NCBI GenBank assembly: GCA_030530185.1
Contig: JAUMVL010000049.1
Location: 1 to 10,904, forward strand
Source: Clostridia bacterium
Lineage (GTDB): Bacteria > Bacillota > Clostridia > Christensenellales > CAG-138
DNA length: 10,904 nt
Reading direction: 5' to 3'
Below the pieces are notes generated by a model, which worked only from the letters and a program-made list of their open reading frames with translations, ran no database searches and was not told the DNA's origin. The position numbers and the translations under genes were made by a program. Of the stretch, positions 1 to 7,385 are shown in pieces. The first letter of the stretch is position 1. Each line of letters starts with the position of its first letter.

Positions 1-3000
1 GTTAGGAAGAAATTGCCATAGTCGAAGCCGATTTCCGGCTTCCAGCTGACCGTCAGATCGTCGCCTTCCTGAGCATGCGTCACCTCGGCGCCGTCCTTCT
101 TCTTGAAGGTGACCGTGCCGCCCTCCGTGGGATCGATCGTTGCACTGAGGTCGTACAGCGGCGCGTTCGGGTCTTCCGCGACCGTGAAATCAAGCTGTAC
201 AGACAGGGTCTTATCCGCGCCGTCGTTGTAAGTAATCGTCAGCGTTTCGTTGTAGTCGCCCGCCGCAAGACCGCTTTTCGGATGGACGGCGATGTTGACG
301 CTCTCGCCTGTGGCAAGCGTATAGGGCAGATCGGCGTCGGGGATGGGGACGCCGCCGGCGGTCAGGAGCATCACGTCATAGCTCGCCGCGCCGCTGAGCG
401 ACTTCACGGTGATGTTCCGCCCCGTATCGTTTCGCAGCGTAACGGGCTTTGGCGTAATCGTGTCGTACCCTGCCTGTTCCGTACCGAAGTCCAGACTGGT
501 CGGATCCGCCTCCAGCGTGTCCGGCTGCGGCGCGGCGGGCACGGTATACCGGATGGTCACGAAACTCTCCGTGGGCTGGACATAGTCGATTTCGGCGCTC
601 GCTGCGCCGTCGACGCTCAGGGCGTAGCATACTTCGGGGTTGGTGATCGCATAGTTGCTGTCAAACTGCACCGTGGCGTGGCCCTTGAGGAAAGTCCGAC
701 TGCTCTCCATGTCGCCGGTCGAGACCTGGACGCGCACCTCATAGGTCTTGCCCGCCACAAAGACATCGTCTCCGTCCGGATTGTCCCAGTTGACCGCACC
801 GACCTCATAGTCCGTGCCGTTAGCGCGCACAAACTGTGCGCTCAATTCGCCCCATTCGCCGCCCGGATACCAGTGGTCGGTCGGGATCGTGTCGCCCGCC
901 TTGGGGAATACGGAAAGACTCACCGCGTCCACAACCTTGTCTCCCTGTACCCACTTGCAGTAGAGCGTCGTATCCGCGCCGATCGGCGTATCTGAGTTTA
1001 CAGCGGTGCTGTCGTCCGCGGGATCGGTAAACCAGACCCGACCCGCCTTGTCGTATACGCGATAGAGATCGTCCCCGCTTTGCACCGGCTGATCCGCCGC
1101 GCTGCCGTACCACTCAACGTCCGGACTGCCGTTGCCGCTGCTGCCGCTGTTCACGCTCTCCGTCTGTGCGGGGGCAGTGCCTTTGCCCTGGGTGTTGAAG
1201 CTGATCTTGTAATGGAGGTACGTCCAGGTAAAGGTCTTGTCGCCGTCCACAGTCACGCCCACGGGATTTGTATCCCACTTGCCGACGCCATAGCCGTCGT
1301 CCGCGAGCTTGCCGCCGGGCAGATCCGCAGCAGTAAGCGTATGCCCGTCATCCACTGTGATGCTGACCTGGGATTCATTGCCGTCGGAAGTGATCCAGGC
1401 GCCATTTTCCAGGATGAAGGTCACAGTGTGCTTTGCGGTCGGCGCGGGATTACTCTTGTACGTCGCCGCTATCTCGACGTCCTCATCGGGCATGTTGAAG
1501 GTGGTGGGTGTGGAGTTTTCATCGGTCAATTCCACGTCACCCTTGATGATTTTCCACTTGTCGAACTGCATATTCCCGGGCGCTTCGTCCGCCGTGATCT
1601 CAATGGTTTCGCCTTTCATTGCCTCGCCCTTGCTCGGCGCGCCGTTAACGATCACTACGGTATGGGGGATGCTGTCCGTAAACTGAATCGTCCGATTCTG
1701 GTTGAGCCCTCTGTGCGCGTCGGTTGCGATTACGAGTATCTGAATGTTACGCTTACTTTCAGTGGTCGGCAGCAACGAGGCGATTTCATATGAGAAGTAG
1801 CCGTTATTGTCGGTGGTCGTTTTGAAGTTTTCATACATATTGCCGTTCTCATTCCTCTGAACACCGATATAAACATCTGTATTTGCGCACCGGTTGCTGT
1901 TTTCATCCATTATATATCCGCTGATAGTATAGGGCTTGTTCAGCGGAGAATACTCAGGCTTGAAATCCACCAGACGCAGCGACAGCTTATTCACGATCGT
2001 TATGTACAGATAGCAGCTCTGCGCCGAATGGTCATCGTTGCCCGGATAATTCAGCACAAGTGCGTTTTTACCAGAGGGAAGCGAAGACACCCTAAACTGA
2101 TTAAGAAGAGTGTTCCATGTGCCTATTTTCTCGCCGTCTAAGGTGAGAGTGACTCTCTGTTTCTCACTATACGGCAAGTTTCCGTTAGCTGATGTGAGGT
2201 CAAACTGAATGTAAATCTGATCGCCTTCACCATACACATATTTTCCGTCAATTGTCGATGCCGATATAGAGGAAAGGAACTTGAATTTTGCCGTGAGGTT
2301 TACATTCTCGGTCGCGGTAAAGGTGTAGGTATAGGTGCTCGACGAGCCTTCCCGAACGCCGTCGCTGACCTTATTACCGTCTTTGTCATACCAGCCGTCA
2401 AACACATAGCTTGTATAGTGGGTGGCTTTAACGGTGACTTCCGTGCCGGCTGTATAGGTCCCGCCGCCCTCGAGCTGACCTGCGCCTTCGCGATTGGCGG
2501 TCAGGGCGACGGTATAGGTTGCCGGAGCTGTGGAGAATCTGAGCTGCTTTGTCTGCTCAAAGCGCAGATAGGTATCGGTCGCATGAACAATGATTTCTAT
2601 GTTCAGCGTATCGCCCTCGTGGATGAACGACAGATTCTGATTCATCGTGAAGCTGAATCTGCCATCGGCGTCTGTATCGACGAACCATGGGAGCATACTT
2701 TCAGAACCGGGCTCCTGCTGGGTACGGATGGTTATCTCCGTATTGCTCAGCGGGTTGTCATTTTCGTCGAGGAAGCGTCCGCTGATGGTATAGGGCTCGC
2801 CGGGCAGTCCGAGTGTCTCGGTATAGTCCGTCAGCTTGAGGCTGCTCTTGTTCGCTACCGTGAAGGTGATCGTTTCGCTGCAGCCCTCATAGGTATCATC
2901 GCCTGCCCAGCCCACCTGCAGAGTATTCTCACCGGGGCTGAGCGCAGAGGCAGGAATTTCCATCATGCAGGAATTGTACTCCTCCAGCGTAAATGTCCCT

Positions 3001-6000
3001 TGTGACGGGACTGTGAGCTGAGTTTCCTTTACCGTGTTTTCCGGCAGGGGATCGCCATCCTCTGTAATGGGGATGAATGCAAAATAAGCGGTCTCGCTTG
3101 GGTCGACAACCGTCGGCCCTGTCTTCACGAACAGCTTTGTCTTGATTTTTCCGCTTTGCACGGAGCTGAACTTTGCCGTCAGGGTAATGTTGTTCGTGGG
3201 CGTAAAAGTATAGGTATTTTCAGTGCTGACGAGCGCATTCCCGTTATACCAGCCGGCGAAGACGTAGCCCTCGTTGGGCGTGGCGGTGACGGTGGCGCTT
3301 TCATTCCCTATATAATTGCCGCTGCCCGTGACCGTGCCGCCTTCCGCGGGAGAGCCCGTTAAGGTAACGGAGTGTTTAAAGATCGCCGTAGCAGTCACGT
3401 TTGTGCTCGGCATCGTAAAGGAGGTGGTGTAGGCATAGGGATCCGCAAGCGTTACGCTGTCCGGCACGACTTCCCACTTGTAAAACCGACTAGGCATCAT
3501 TGCTTCCAGCCAAACCGTCTCACCGGCTTCGGCAAAAACAAATCCACGTCGGCCGCCGGTGATCGAAACGCGATACTGCGTGCCCGGAATAACAGGAGGC
3601 TCCTCCCTCCAGCATGCATAGATCGACGCATCATTCTGAAAAACGGTGCCGTCCGTTCCCGTTCTCACTTCCATCCCCATAAAGTTGGAAGGCATTAGGA
3701 ACCATCCGATAAATCTATACTGCATCTCTTGAGGATAGGGCGTCGGCAGCGCCTGCGTGATCCTGCCGTATGCGTCGGTTTTTACGGAGGACGGTATGTT
3801 TGTCACACTGACGCCGTTTGCGTCCAGAGTGATCGTGTGCCCGATCGGATCATTCGCGCCCACGACCGTCACCTCATAGGTGTCCGTATGTCCCACAAAG
3901 CTTACCGTCAGCGTTTGTTTCCCGATCCTGCTGCTGTCAAAGCCGGAAACCATGCTGGGCATAACAGAAAGCGTATGATGGTCTCCGGAGGAATAAGAAA
4001 CGGTCAAGCTCAGACCGGTCGTATCCAGCTCCTCGCCTTGTCTGTAAAACTGCTTTGCACCGTTGTTGTTCAGACTGATGCCGGTGGGGCTTGGCGCGAC
4101 TTGGTACTTCTGAAACTCGGCGGTCAGTACCCGATCCCGCTCCACGGTAAAGGTATACGTCTCATTTGCATTGGCGAAGTTGCCGTTCTCCACCCATTGG
4201 GTGAAAAAATAGCCCTCATTTTCTGTGGCGCAAACGGTTATTTCCGTCCCCGCCGCATAGGTTCCTCCGCCCGAGACTGTGCCGCCCTCGGCGGGTTTGG
4301 TGCTGAGAGTCACGGTGTAGCTGACCGGGGAAATCTTCACATATTGGAAGCCGGTCAGATCGTCGCTGTTGTTCCACGCCGCCGCGGGCGTGGTCGAGGG
4401 AACGGTGTTTACCAGCACGTCGGGGGCGGGGCTGTAGCCGGAAATGTCGAGAGTAGGCCACAACGCCCACATACTGCCGGTTGTCTCCAGCGTGCCGCTG
4501 TTTACCTTCAGCGTCCCACGCGCAGAATACACGCCGCAGGCGCCGCCTTCGGAGAAGATATTGCCTCCGGCAACAGTAACATCCTTTTGTACATAGATGC
4601 CGTAGCTATCTGCCGAAATGGTGAAGTCGCCGTCCAGCGTCAGACTGCCGGGTGCAGCCTGAATGCCCATGGCAACGGAATCGTCCTCCAGGACAGCATC
4701 GCCCTCAACCGTAAGATTAATACCTTCGGCGGTGATAAGCGCGCCGCCGGTGCTGCCGGTCACGCCGGTCACGTTTTCAAGGGTCAGTGTGTTGGTGGAG
4801 GGGTCGAAGGACGCTTTTGCATTCTCCCCGGTGACGCCGGGGATGTTGTCCTTGTTGCCGGGGTGGACCTGTGTGTCGCCTATCCACAGGGGATAGGGCT
4901 CTACAAACTTTGCCGTCAGCGTAATGCTGTCCGTGGGTGTAAAAGTATAGCTATCTTCAGTGCTGACCATCGTCGTGCCGTCATACCAGCCGGCGAAGAC
5001 GTAGCCCTCGTTGGGCGTGGCCTTGACGGTGGCGCTGTAGCCCTGAAAGACGTTTATAAAGCTAAGACCCAGCTGCGTAGCGGAAAAAACCTCAACGCTG
5101 CCGCCCGCGGCGGGATCGGCCTGGACGCGGACGGTGTATGTAGGAATCGATCCCCCACCGCCGTCAAAATACGCGACGGCGGTCATGTTGCTTTGCACGG
5201 TGAAGTAGTATGTCAGCGCACCCGCAGCAGGGTTGTCATGCACGTCAACCTTGACGCCGTTTACCTCCAGCCGATTGAAGCTGTAGCCTTCACCTTCATT
5301 TGTTTGGATGTCGAAGAAGCCTGTATAGCCGGGGGGAAATGTCGTCTGGCCGTCGGGTGCATGACCGCCAGTCCAATCACGAATGCGCAGCGTGCCGCCG
5401 CCCGCCGGGTAGACGGAGCAAAGTATGGTAAAACCGGTGGGGGTGACAGGCGGTGTGACCGGTGCCTTGACCTCTATCTCGTAGGTATCGGTAAAGCCCT
5501 CGTAGGTCACGGTTAAGGTCTGCTTGCCGAGCTTAGAGCTGTCAAAGCCGGAAACCATACCGGCTGTGACATAGACTGTTTCCCAGCTGCCGCCAGACTT
5601 GCTGACTTCTATCGTCATGCCTGTCACATCGAGGTTGTCGCCCACGGTGTAGTCCTTTTTGGCATTGTCACTGTTCAGCTTGATGCCGATGACGGTGACG
5701 GGGTCGCCGCCCTCAAACGTCGCCTCGACCGTGACCGCCTCGTCGGGCATGGTGAAGCTGGCGCTATATGCTTGTTCGTCTATGGGAGATGGGGTTGCGG
5801 AAACAGGCTCTCCGTTCACGGTCAGGCTTTTGAGGACACGGTAGTGATACGCTCTGATGTTGAGACTGACCGTCTCGCCCTCCGCGAAGGATTCTACGCC
5901 GCCTGTCGAGGGGGATTGAAACATTATGGTGATCGAGCCGCCGCCCGTCGGCTCGCAGTTGAGCGTGACGGGGTAGACGTTCTTGTTATAGGTCGCCGTG

Positions 6001-6968
6001 AGCGTCACGTTGCGCGCGGGCATTTTGAAGCTGGCCGTGCTGCTGGTGGCGCTGCCGGAGGTGAAGGTCAGGCCCTCCGCGCCGCTCCATTCCTTGAAGA
6101 TAGGCGCGTAGGACGCCGAGATCGTCACGATATCGCCCTCATTGAATCTGCCGTTGTCCAACAATAAACCGTCGCCGACTGTACCGCCGGTGACACTGAC
6201 GGTATAGCGCTTCAGGATGGAGCCGCCGACCGTAAACGTCGCCTTGACCGTGACCGCCTCGGCGGGCATTTTGAAGCTGGCGGTATATCCGCCGCCAAAC
6301 AGATCCGGTATTGCGTTGGTAACAGGCTCTCCGTTCACGGTCAGGTCATTGTACTTGAAGGTATAGCCGGAATTCGCCATGATCTTGAGATTGACCGTCT
6401 CGCCCTCCGCGAAGGATTCCTTGCCGCCCGTCGTGGGGGAGCTCCCTGTTATGGTGATCGAGCCGCCGTCCGTGGGGTCGCAGACCAGCGTGACGGGGTA
6501 GGTGGTCGTGCCGGGGTCGTTGTTGTTCTCCCCATAACCGGGCAGTCCGGGCTTGCCCTCCTTTCCCCCGCCGCCGGAGGGAAGGACGCCGACTGTATCG
6601 TTGCCCACCAGGTACTTCGGCGTAAGCGTAACGTCTTCCGTCACGGTGAAGGCGTATTCCATATCGCCGGTGGCCTTGCCGCCGTTCACACACCAGCCGC
6701 TGAACGCGCCGGTCCAGCCCTCTTTGAACGCGAAGCGAACGGTGGCCGTTTCGCCATGATTATACGTGCCCGCGCCGGACACCGTGGCATAGGTGGAATC
6801 CACTCCGGTGATGGCTACGGTGTGGGTGATCGTGCCGGGGTCGTTGTTGTTCTCCCCATAGCCGGGCAGCGCAGGATTGCCGCCCTCCGCAAAGGCGCTG
6901 ATGGGCAGCATGGAGATGATCATCACCAGCGCGAGCATTGCTGCAAGCAATCGGTTTCTTGTTTTCAT
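1..6968 (-). CDS. Giant secreted InlB-repeat/Ig-like mosaic surface protein (3' end outside window)
   Basis: The frame is open from ATG at 6968 to the left edge, 2322 codons with no stop or frameshift seen. Residues 1-27 are a signal peptide (MKTRNR, hydrophobic core, SAFA then E). About eleven divergent InlB B-type repeats follow, ending in motifs such as ASFKMPAEAVTVKATF or YTFTPTNNITLTAKF. Two Big_3-like Ig domains (about 424-500 and 956-1037) share MVSGFDSS-x-x-GKQTLTV. Residues about 690-878 form a beta-solenoid-like module seen in clostridial surface proteins. A Listeria-Bacteroides-like repeat lies near 1043-1120. A duplicated Ig plus CarboxypepD_reg-like pair lies at about 1267-1475 and 1561-1766. 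An ASH-like domain (LDFGTEQAGY) lies at about 2147-2262. No enzyme motif is visible. By family this is an adhesin or cell-surface protein; the ligand is unknown. A sorting signal or S-layer domain, if present, would be beyond the edge. The start is fixed by AGAGGAAGG 9 nt upstream. Confidence 0.93.
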   Translation of the reverse strand, partial: MKTRNRLLAAMLALVMIISMLPISAFAEGGNPALPGYGENNNDPGTITHTVAITGVDSTYATVSGAGTYNHGETATVRFAFKEGWTGAFSGWCVNGGKATGDMEYAFTVTEDVTLTPKYLVGNDTVGVLPSGGGGKEGKPGLPGYGENNNDPGTTTYPVTLVCDPTDGGSITITGSSPTTGGKESFAEGETVNLKIMANSGYTFKYNDLTVNGEPVTNAIPDLFGGGYTASFKMPAEAVTVKATFTVGGSILKRYTVSVTGGTVGDGLLLDNGRFNEGDIVTISASYAPIFKEWSGAEGLTFTSGSATSSTASFKMPARNVTLTATYNKNVYPVTLNCEPTGGGSITIMFQSPSTGGVESFAEGETVSLNIRAYHYRVLKSLTVNGEPVSATPSPIDEQAYSASFTMPDEAVTVEATFEGGDPVTVIGIKLNSDNAKKDYTVGDNLDVTGMTIEVSKSGGSWETVYVTAGMVSGFDSSKLGKQTLTVTYEGFTDTYEIEVKAPVTPPVTPTGFTILCSVYPAGGGTLRIRDWTGGHAPDGQTTFPPGYTGFFDIQTNEGEGYSFNRLEVNGVKVDVHDNPAAGALTYYFTVQSNMTAVAYFDGGGGSIPTYTVRVQADPAAGGSVEVFSATQLGLSFINVFQGYSATVKATPNEGYVFAGWYDGTTMVSTEDSYTFTPTDSITLTAKFVEPYPLWIGDTQVHPGNKDNIPGVTGENAKASFDPSTNTLTLENVTGVTGSTGGALITAEGINLTVEGDAVLEDDSVAMGIQAAPGSLTLDGDFTISADSYGIYVQKDVTVAGGNIFSEGGACGVYSARGTLKVNSGTLETTGSMWALWPTLDISGYSPAPDVLVNTVPSTTPAAAWNNSDDLTGFQYVKISPVSYTVTLSTKPAEGGTVSGGGTYAAGTEITVCATENEGYFFTQWVENGNFANANETYTFTVERDRVLTAEFQKYQVAPSPTGISLNNNGAKQFYRQGEELDTTGLSLTVSYSSGDHHTLSVMPSMVSGFDSSRIGKQTLTVSFVGHTDTYEVTVVGANDPIGHTITLDANGVSVTNIPSSVKTDAYGRITQALPTPYPQEMQYRFIGWFLMPSNFMGMEVRTGTDGTVFQNDASIYACWREEPPVIPGTQYRVSITGGRRGFVFAEAGETVWLEAMMPSRFYKWEVVPDSVTLADPYAYTTSFTMPSTNVTATAIFKHSVTLTGSPAEGGTVTGSGNYIGNESATVTATPNEGYVFAGWYNGNALVSTENTYTFTPTNNITLTAKFSSVQSGKIKTKLFVKTGPTVVDPSETAYFAFIPITEDGDPLPENTVKETQLTVPSQGTFTLEEYNSCMMEIPASALSPGENTLQVGWAGDDTYEGCSETITFTVANKSSLKLTDYTETLGLPGEPYTISGRFLDENDNPLSNTEITIRTQQEPGSESMLPWFVDTDADGRFSFTMNQNLSFIHEGDTLNIEIIVHATDTYLRFEQTKQLRFSTAPATYTVALTANREGAGQLEGGGTYTAGTEVTVKATHYTSYVFDGWYDKDGNKVSDGVREGSSSTYTYTFTATENVNLTAKFKFLSSISASTIDGKYVYGEGDQIYIQFDLTSANGNLPYSEKQRVTLTLDGEKIGTWNTLLNQFRVSSLPSGKNALVLNYPGNDDHSAQSCYLYITIVNKLSLRLVDFKPEYSPLNKPYTISGYIMDENSNRCANTDVYIGVQRNENGNMYENFKTTTDNNGYFSYEIASLLPTTESKRNIQILVIATDAHRGLNQNRTIQFTDSIPHTVVIVNGAPSKGEAMKGETIEITADEAPGNMQFDKWKIIKGDVELTDENSTPTTFNMPDEDVEIAATYKSNPAPTAKHTVTFILENGAWITSDGNESQVSITVDDGHTLTAADLPGGKLADDGYGVGKWDTNPVGVTVDGDKTFTWTYLHYKISFNTQGKGTAPAQTESVNSGSSGNGSPDVEWYGSAADQPVQSGDDLYRVYDKAGRVWFTDPADDSTAVNSDTPIGADTTLYCKWVQGDKVVDAVSLSVFPKAGDTIPTDHWYPGGEWGELSAQFVRANGTDYEVGAVNWDNPDGDDVFVAGKTYEVRVQVSTGDMESSRTFLKGHATVQFDSNYAITNPEVCYALSVDGAASAEIDYVQPTESFVTIRYTVPAAPQPDTLEADPTSLDFGTEQAGYDTITPKPVTLRNDTGRNITVKSLSGAASYDVMLLTAGGVPIPDADLPYTLATGESVNIAVHPKSGLAAGDYNETLTITYNDGADKTLSVQLDFTVAEDPNAPLYDLSATIDPTEGGTVTFKKKDGAEVTHAQEGDDLTVSWKPEIGFDYGNFFL
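180..529 (-). other. ASH/HYDIN-like domain of the giant protein
   Basis: Residues about 2147-2262 read LEADPTSLDFGTEQAGYD, then PKPVTLRNDTGRNITV, then GESVNIAVHPKSGLAAGDYN and ETLTITYNDG. The order of 'LDFG', 'VTLRN' and a late 'GxYxxTLTI' strand resembles ASH (ASPM-SPD-2-Hydin) or choice-of-anchor type Ig folds in bacterial surface proteins. The assignment is from motif resemblance only. A further InlB-like repeat starts right after it (SATIDPTEGGTVTF) and is cut by the window edge. Confidence 0.6.
3175..3302. repeat. Intragenic direct repeat of the ATPNEGYVFAGWY module, copy A
   Basis: About 128 bp align with 4913-5040, roughly 84% identical by eye. This includes an exact 39-bp block at 3246-3284 (partner 4983-5021). 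It encodes the YTFTPTNNITLTAKF and ATPNEGYVFAGWY parts of one InlB-like repeat. Confidence 0.85.
3857..4104 (-). other. Big_3-like Ig domain 2 of the giant protein
   Basis: Residues about 956-1037 contain PTGISLNNNGAKQFYRQGEE, LDTTGLSLTV, MVSGFDSSRIGKQTLTV and TYEVTVVG. These parallel the first Big_3-like domain almost motif for motif, which points to an internal duplication of the module about 1.6 kb apart. Confidence 0.8.
4335..4901 (-). other. Beta-solenoid-like module inside the giant protein
   Basis: Residues about 690-878 start with PLWIGDTQVHPGNKDNI, followed by ASFDPSTNTLTLENV. Short alternating rungs come next (INLTVEGDAVL, SLTLDGDFTIS, GIYVQKDVTVAGGNI, GTLKVNSGTLETTG). This layout is known from clostridial proteins often annotated as carbohydrate-binding-domain-containing. 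The regular 10-20 residue spacing of short beta strands suggests a beta-helix or solenoid. Sugar binding is inferred from family naming only; no binding residues can be pointed out. Confidence 0.6.
4913..5040. repeat. Intragenic direct repeat of the ATPNEGYVFAGWY module, copy B
   Basis: Partner of 3175-3302, offset about 1737 bp. It encodes ATPNEGYVFAGWYDG and YTFTPTDSITLTAKF. The exact 39-bp block at 4983-5021 is the longest perfect repeat I found in the window. Confidence 0.85.
5462..5699 (-). other. Big_3-like Ig domain 1 of the giant protein
   Basis: Residues about 424-500 run from VTVIGIKLNSDNAKKDYTVG through LDVTGMTIEV and MVSGFDSSKLGKQTLTV to TYEIEVKA. This is the pattern of bacterial Ig-like group 3 domains (ligand or structural modules of exported proteins). 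A PVTPPVTPT linker follows. A second copy lies near 3857-4104 on the same strand. Confidence 0.8.
5718..5977. repeat. Intragenic direct repeat of an InlB-like module, copy A
   Basis: This stretch aligns with 6237-6502 at an offset of 519-525 bp. Long identical runs include the segment coding for SFAEGETV and the one coding for LTVNGEPV. Both copies encode VTL-x-C-x-PT-x-GGSITI through MP-x-EAVTV-x-ATF. The small change in offset reflects short in-frame indels. Confidence 0.8.
6237..6502. repeat. Intragenic direct repeat of an InlB-like module, copy B
   Basis: Partner of the copy at 5718-5977. It encodes the first VTLVCDPTDGGSITI module of the giant protein and ends with MPAEAVTVKATF. Conservation at DNA level, beyond what the protein motif requires, suggests duplication or gene conversion. 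Confidence 0.8.
6507..6545. repeat. 39-bp direct repeat, copy A (LPGYGENNNDPGT linker)
   Basis: This stretch matches 6831-6869 with one mismatch in 39 bp. It encodes the linker LPGYGENNNDPGT of the giant protein. Near-identity at DNA level indicates a recent duplication, or conversion, of the N-terminal linker. Confidence 0.9.
6831..6869. repeat. 39-bp direct repeat, copy B (LPGYGENNNDPGT linker)
   Basis: Second copy of the linker-coding repeat (partner at 6507-6545), lying directly after the signal peptide region. The two copies flank the first InlB-like repeat of the protein, so recombination between them would delete exactly that repeat in frame (324 bp, 108 codons). Confidence 0.9.
6888..6968 (-). 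other. Signal peptide of the giant surface protein
   Basis: Codons 1-27 encode a basic n-region (K2, R4, R6), a hydrophobic core (LLAAMLALVMIISMLPI) and an AFA cleavage motif before E28. This fits Sec export and signal peptidase I cleavage after residue 27. No lipobox cysteine is present, so a lipoprotein is unlikely. Confidence 0.9.
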
Positions 6969-6977
6969 GTTCGGATT

Positions 6978-6986
6978 CCTTCCTCT
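6978..6986 (-). promoter_or_regulatory. Ribosome binding site of the giant surface protein gene
   Basis: The minus strand reads AGAGGAAGG with 9 nt to the ATG at 6968. The following codons form a clean signal peptide, so this site fixes the start. Confidence 0.8.
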
Positions 6987-6989
6987 CTT

Positions 6990-7014
6990 AAAAATCCCTG
7001 TCGGAATGATTTTT
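6990..7014 (-). promoter_or_regulatory. AT-rich hairpin beside the giant gene's ribosome site
   Basis: On the minus strand a 7-nt arm (AAAAATC) is followed after 11 nt by its exact complement (GATTTTT), ending 3 nt before the AGAGGAAGG site. It is a weak stem that could modulate ribosome access. A chance AT-rich inverted repeat is also possible. Confidence 0.35.
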
Positions 7015-7093
7015 CCTGATCTCGGTTTTCGTTTGGCGACGCTTGGCGCGGGCCCTGCCGCTTGTTCATGGGGCGTCACATTCCGAAGCATAT

Positions 7094-7145
7094 AAAAATG
7101 CGCCACGACCCCGGTCAGGCAATATGCCTTTCGGGTCATGACGCA
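7094..7145 (-). terminator. Intrinsic terminator-like hairpin in the leader of the giant gene
   Basis: On the minus strand, TGCGTCATGACCC (7145-7133) pairs over 13 positions with GGGTCGTGGCGCA (7111-7099), using two G-U wobbles. TTTTT follows at once (7098-7094). The loop contains a second 5-bp stem (AGGCA/TGCCT, 7117-7129). On the plus strand the two wobbles would be C-A mismatches and no T-run follows, so the structure belongs to minus-strand RNA. It lies 126 nt before the giant gene's start. It is either the end of the tetR-luxR transcript or an attenuator for the giant gene. Confidence 0.75.
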
Positions 7146-7151
7146 GTATTC

Positions 7152-7271
7152 TTACAGGTTCGGCATTCGATTTGCGCGCTGAAAAAAGGGTATAGTTACC
7201 CTTATCCAGTCCAGTCCAGCCCGGCCCAAAGCGATTATGCACATTTTTGCGGAATTGTCAAGTCGTTTCAT
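7152..7271 (-). CDS. Possible 39-residue leader ORF upstream of the giant gene
   Basis: The minus strand has CGGAGGA with 7 nt spacing before ATG at 7271, one of the best ribosome sites in the window. The ORF encodes MKRLDNSAKMCIIALGRAGL and ends ...RANRMPNL before TAA. It resembles nothing I know. It starts about 50 nt after the predicted start of the TATAAT promoter at 7328-7355 and contains the hairpin at 7182-7203. A leader peptide whose translation affects that hairpin is possible (inference). Against this, the TTGACA/CATAAT promoter overlaps its first codons, so the ORF may be accidental. Confidence 0.35.
   Translation of the reverse strand: MKRLDNSAKMCIIALGRAGLDWIRVTIPFFQRANRMPNL
7182..7203 (-). 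terminator. Second terminator-like hairpin upstream of the giant gene
   Basis: The minus strand reads AAGGGTA, ACTA loop, TACCCTT, running straight into a T-tract (six T in total). The stem is 7 bp, weaker than the hairpin at 7094-7145. It lies about 25 nt downstream of the start expected from the TTGACA promoter, and inside the small ORF at 7152-7271. Confidence 0.55.
7234..7261 (-). promoter_or_regulatory. Sigma70-like promoter for the giant gene (proximal)
   Basis: On the minus strand TTGACA (7261-7256), 16 nt, then CATAAT (7239-7234): 6/6 and 5/6 matches to consensus. Expected start is near 7227, giving a leader of about 260 nt that includes both terminator-like hairpins. I saw no convincing promoter between 7094 and the gene. 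Confidence 0.6.
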
Positions 7272-7327
7272 GGTAATTCCTCCGACGTGTTTCGAGCGGC
7301 CCAACGGGCGCACTTTTCTAATCCTCA

Positions 7328-7355
7328 TTATACTTAATTATCAGACGCTTGAAAA
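7328..7355 (-). promoter_or_regulatory. Sigma70-like promoter for the giant gene (distal)
   Basis: On the minus strand TTTTCA (7355-7350), 16 nt, then a perfect TATAAT (7333-7328). The -35 matches 4/6, so activator help may be needed. Expected start is near 7321. A 22-bp near-palindrome is centred about 75 bp upstream of that point. Confidence 0.5.
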
Positions 7356-7385
7356 TCACCCAAAACCAGGGAAAAATAGGTGGGG

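Noticed and set aside
75..995. A plus-strand ORF of 306 codons opposite the giant gene
   Set aside because: It is antisense to the repeat protein, has Arg/Gly-rich text without any domain pattern, and reflects the codon bias of the real minus-strand gene.
3729..5516. A plus-strand ORF of 595 codons
   Set aside because: It lies wholly antisense to recognisable InlB-like, Big_3 and solenoid modules. Its own sequence shows no known motif and no ribosome site was seen.
1..6968. CRISPR array or short tandem repeat array
   Set aside because: The repeats are coding, spaced irregularly by hundreds of bases and diverged; no regular repeat-spacer pattern exists.
7206..7219. Short tandem CCAGT repeat
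   Set aside because: It is under three units, too short to call a functional repeat, and lies in the leader where it can be chance.
6987..7260. A known riboswitch (c-di-GMP, cobalamin, THF) in the giant gene's leader
   Set aside because: I compared the leader with remembered consensus cores and found none of the conserved blocks, so no class is named.
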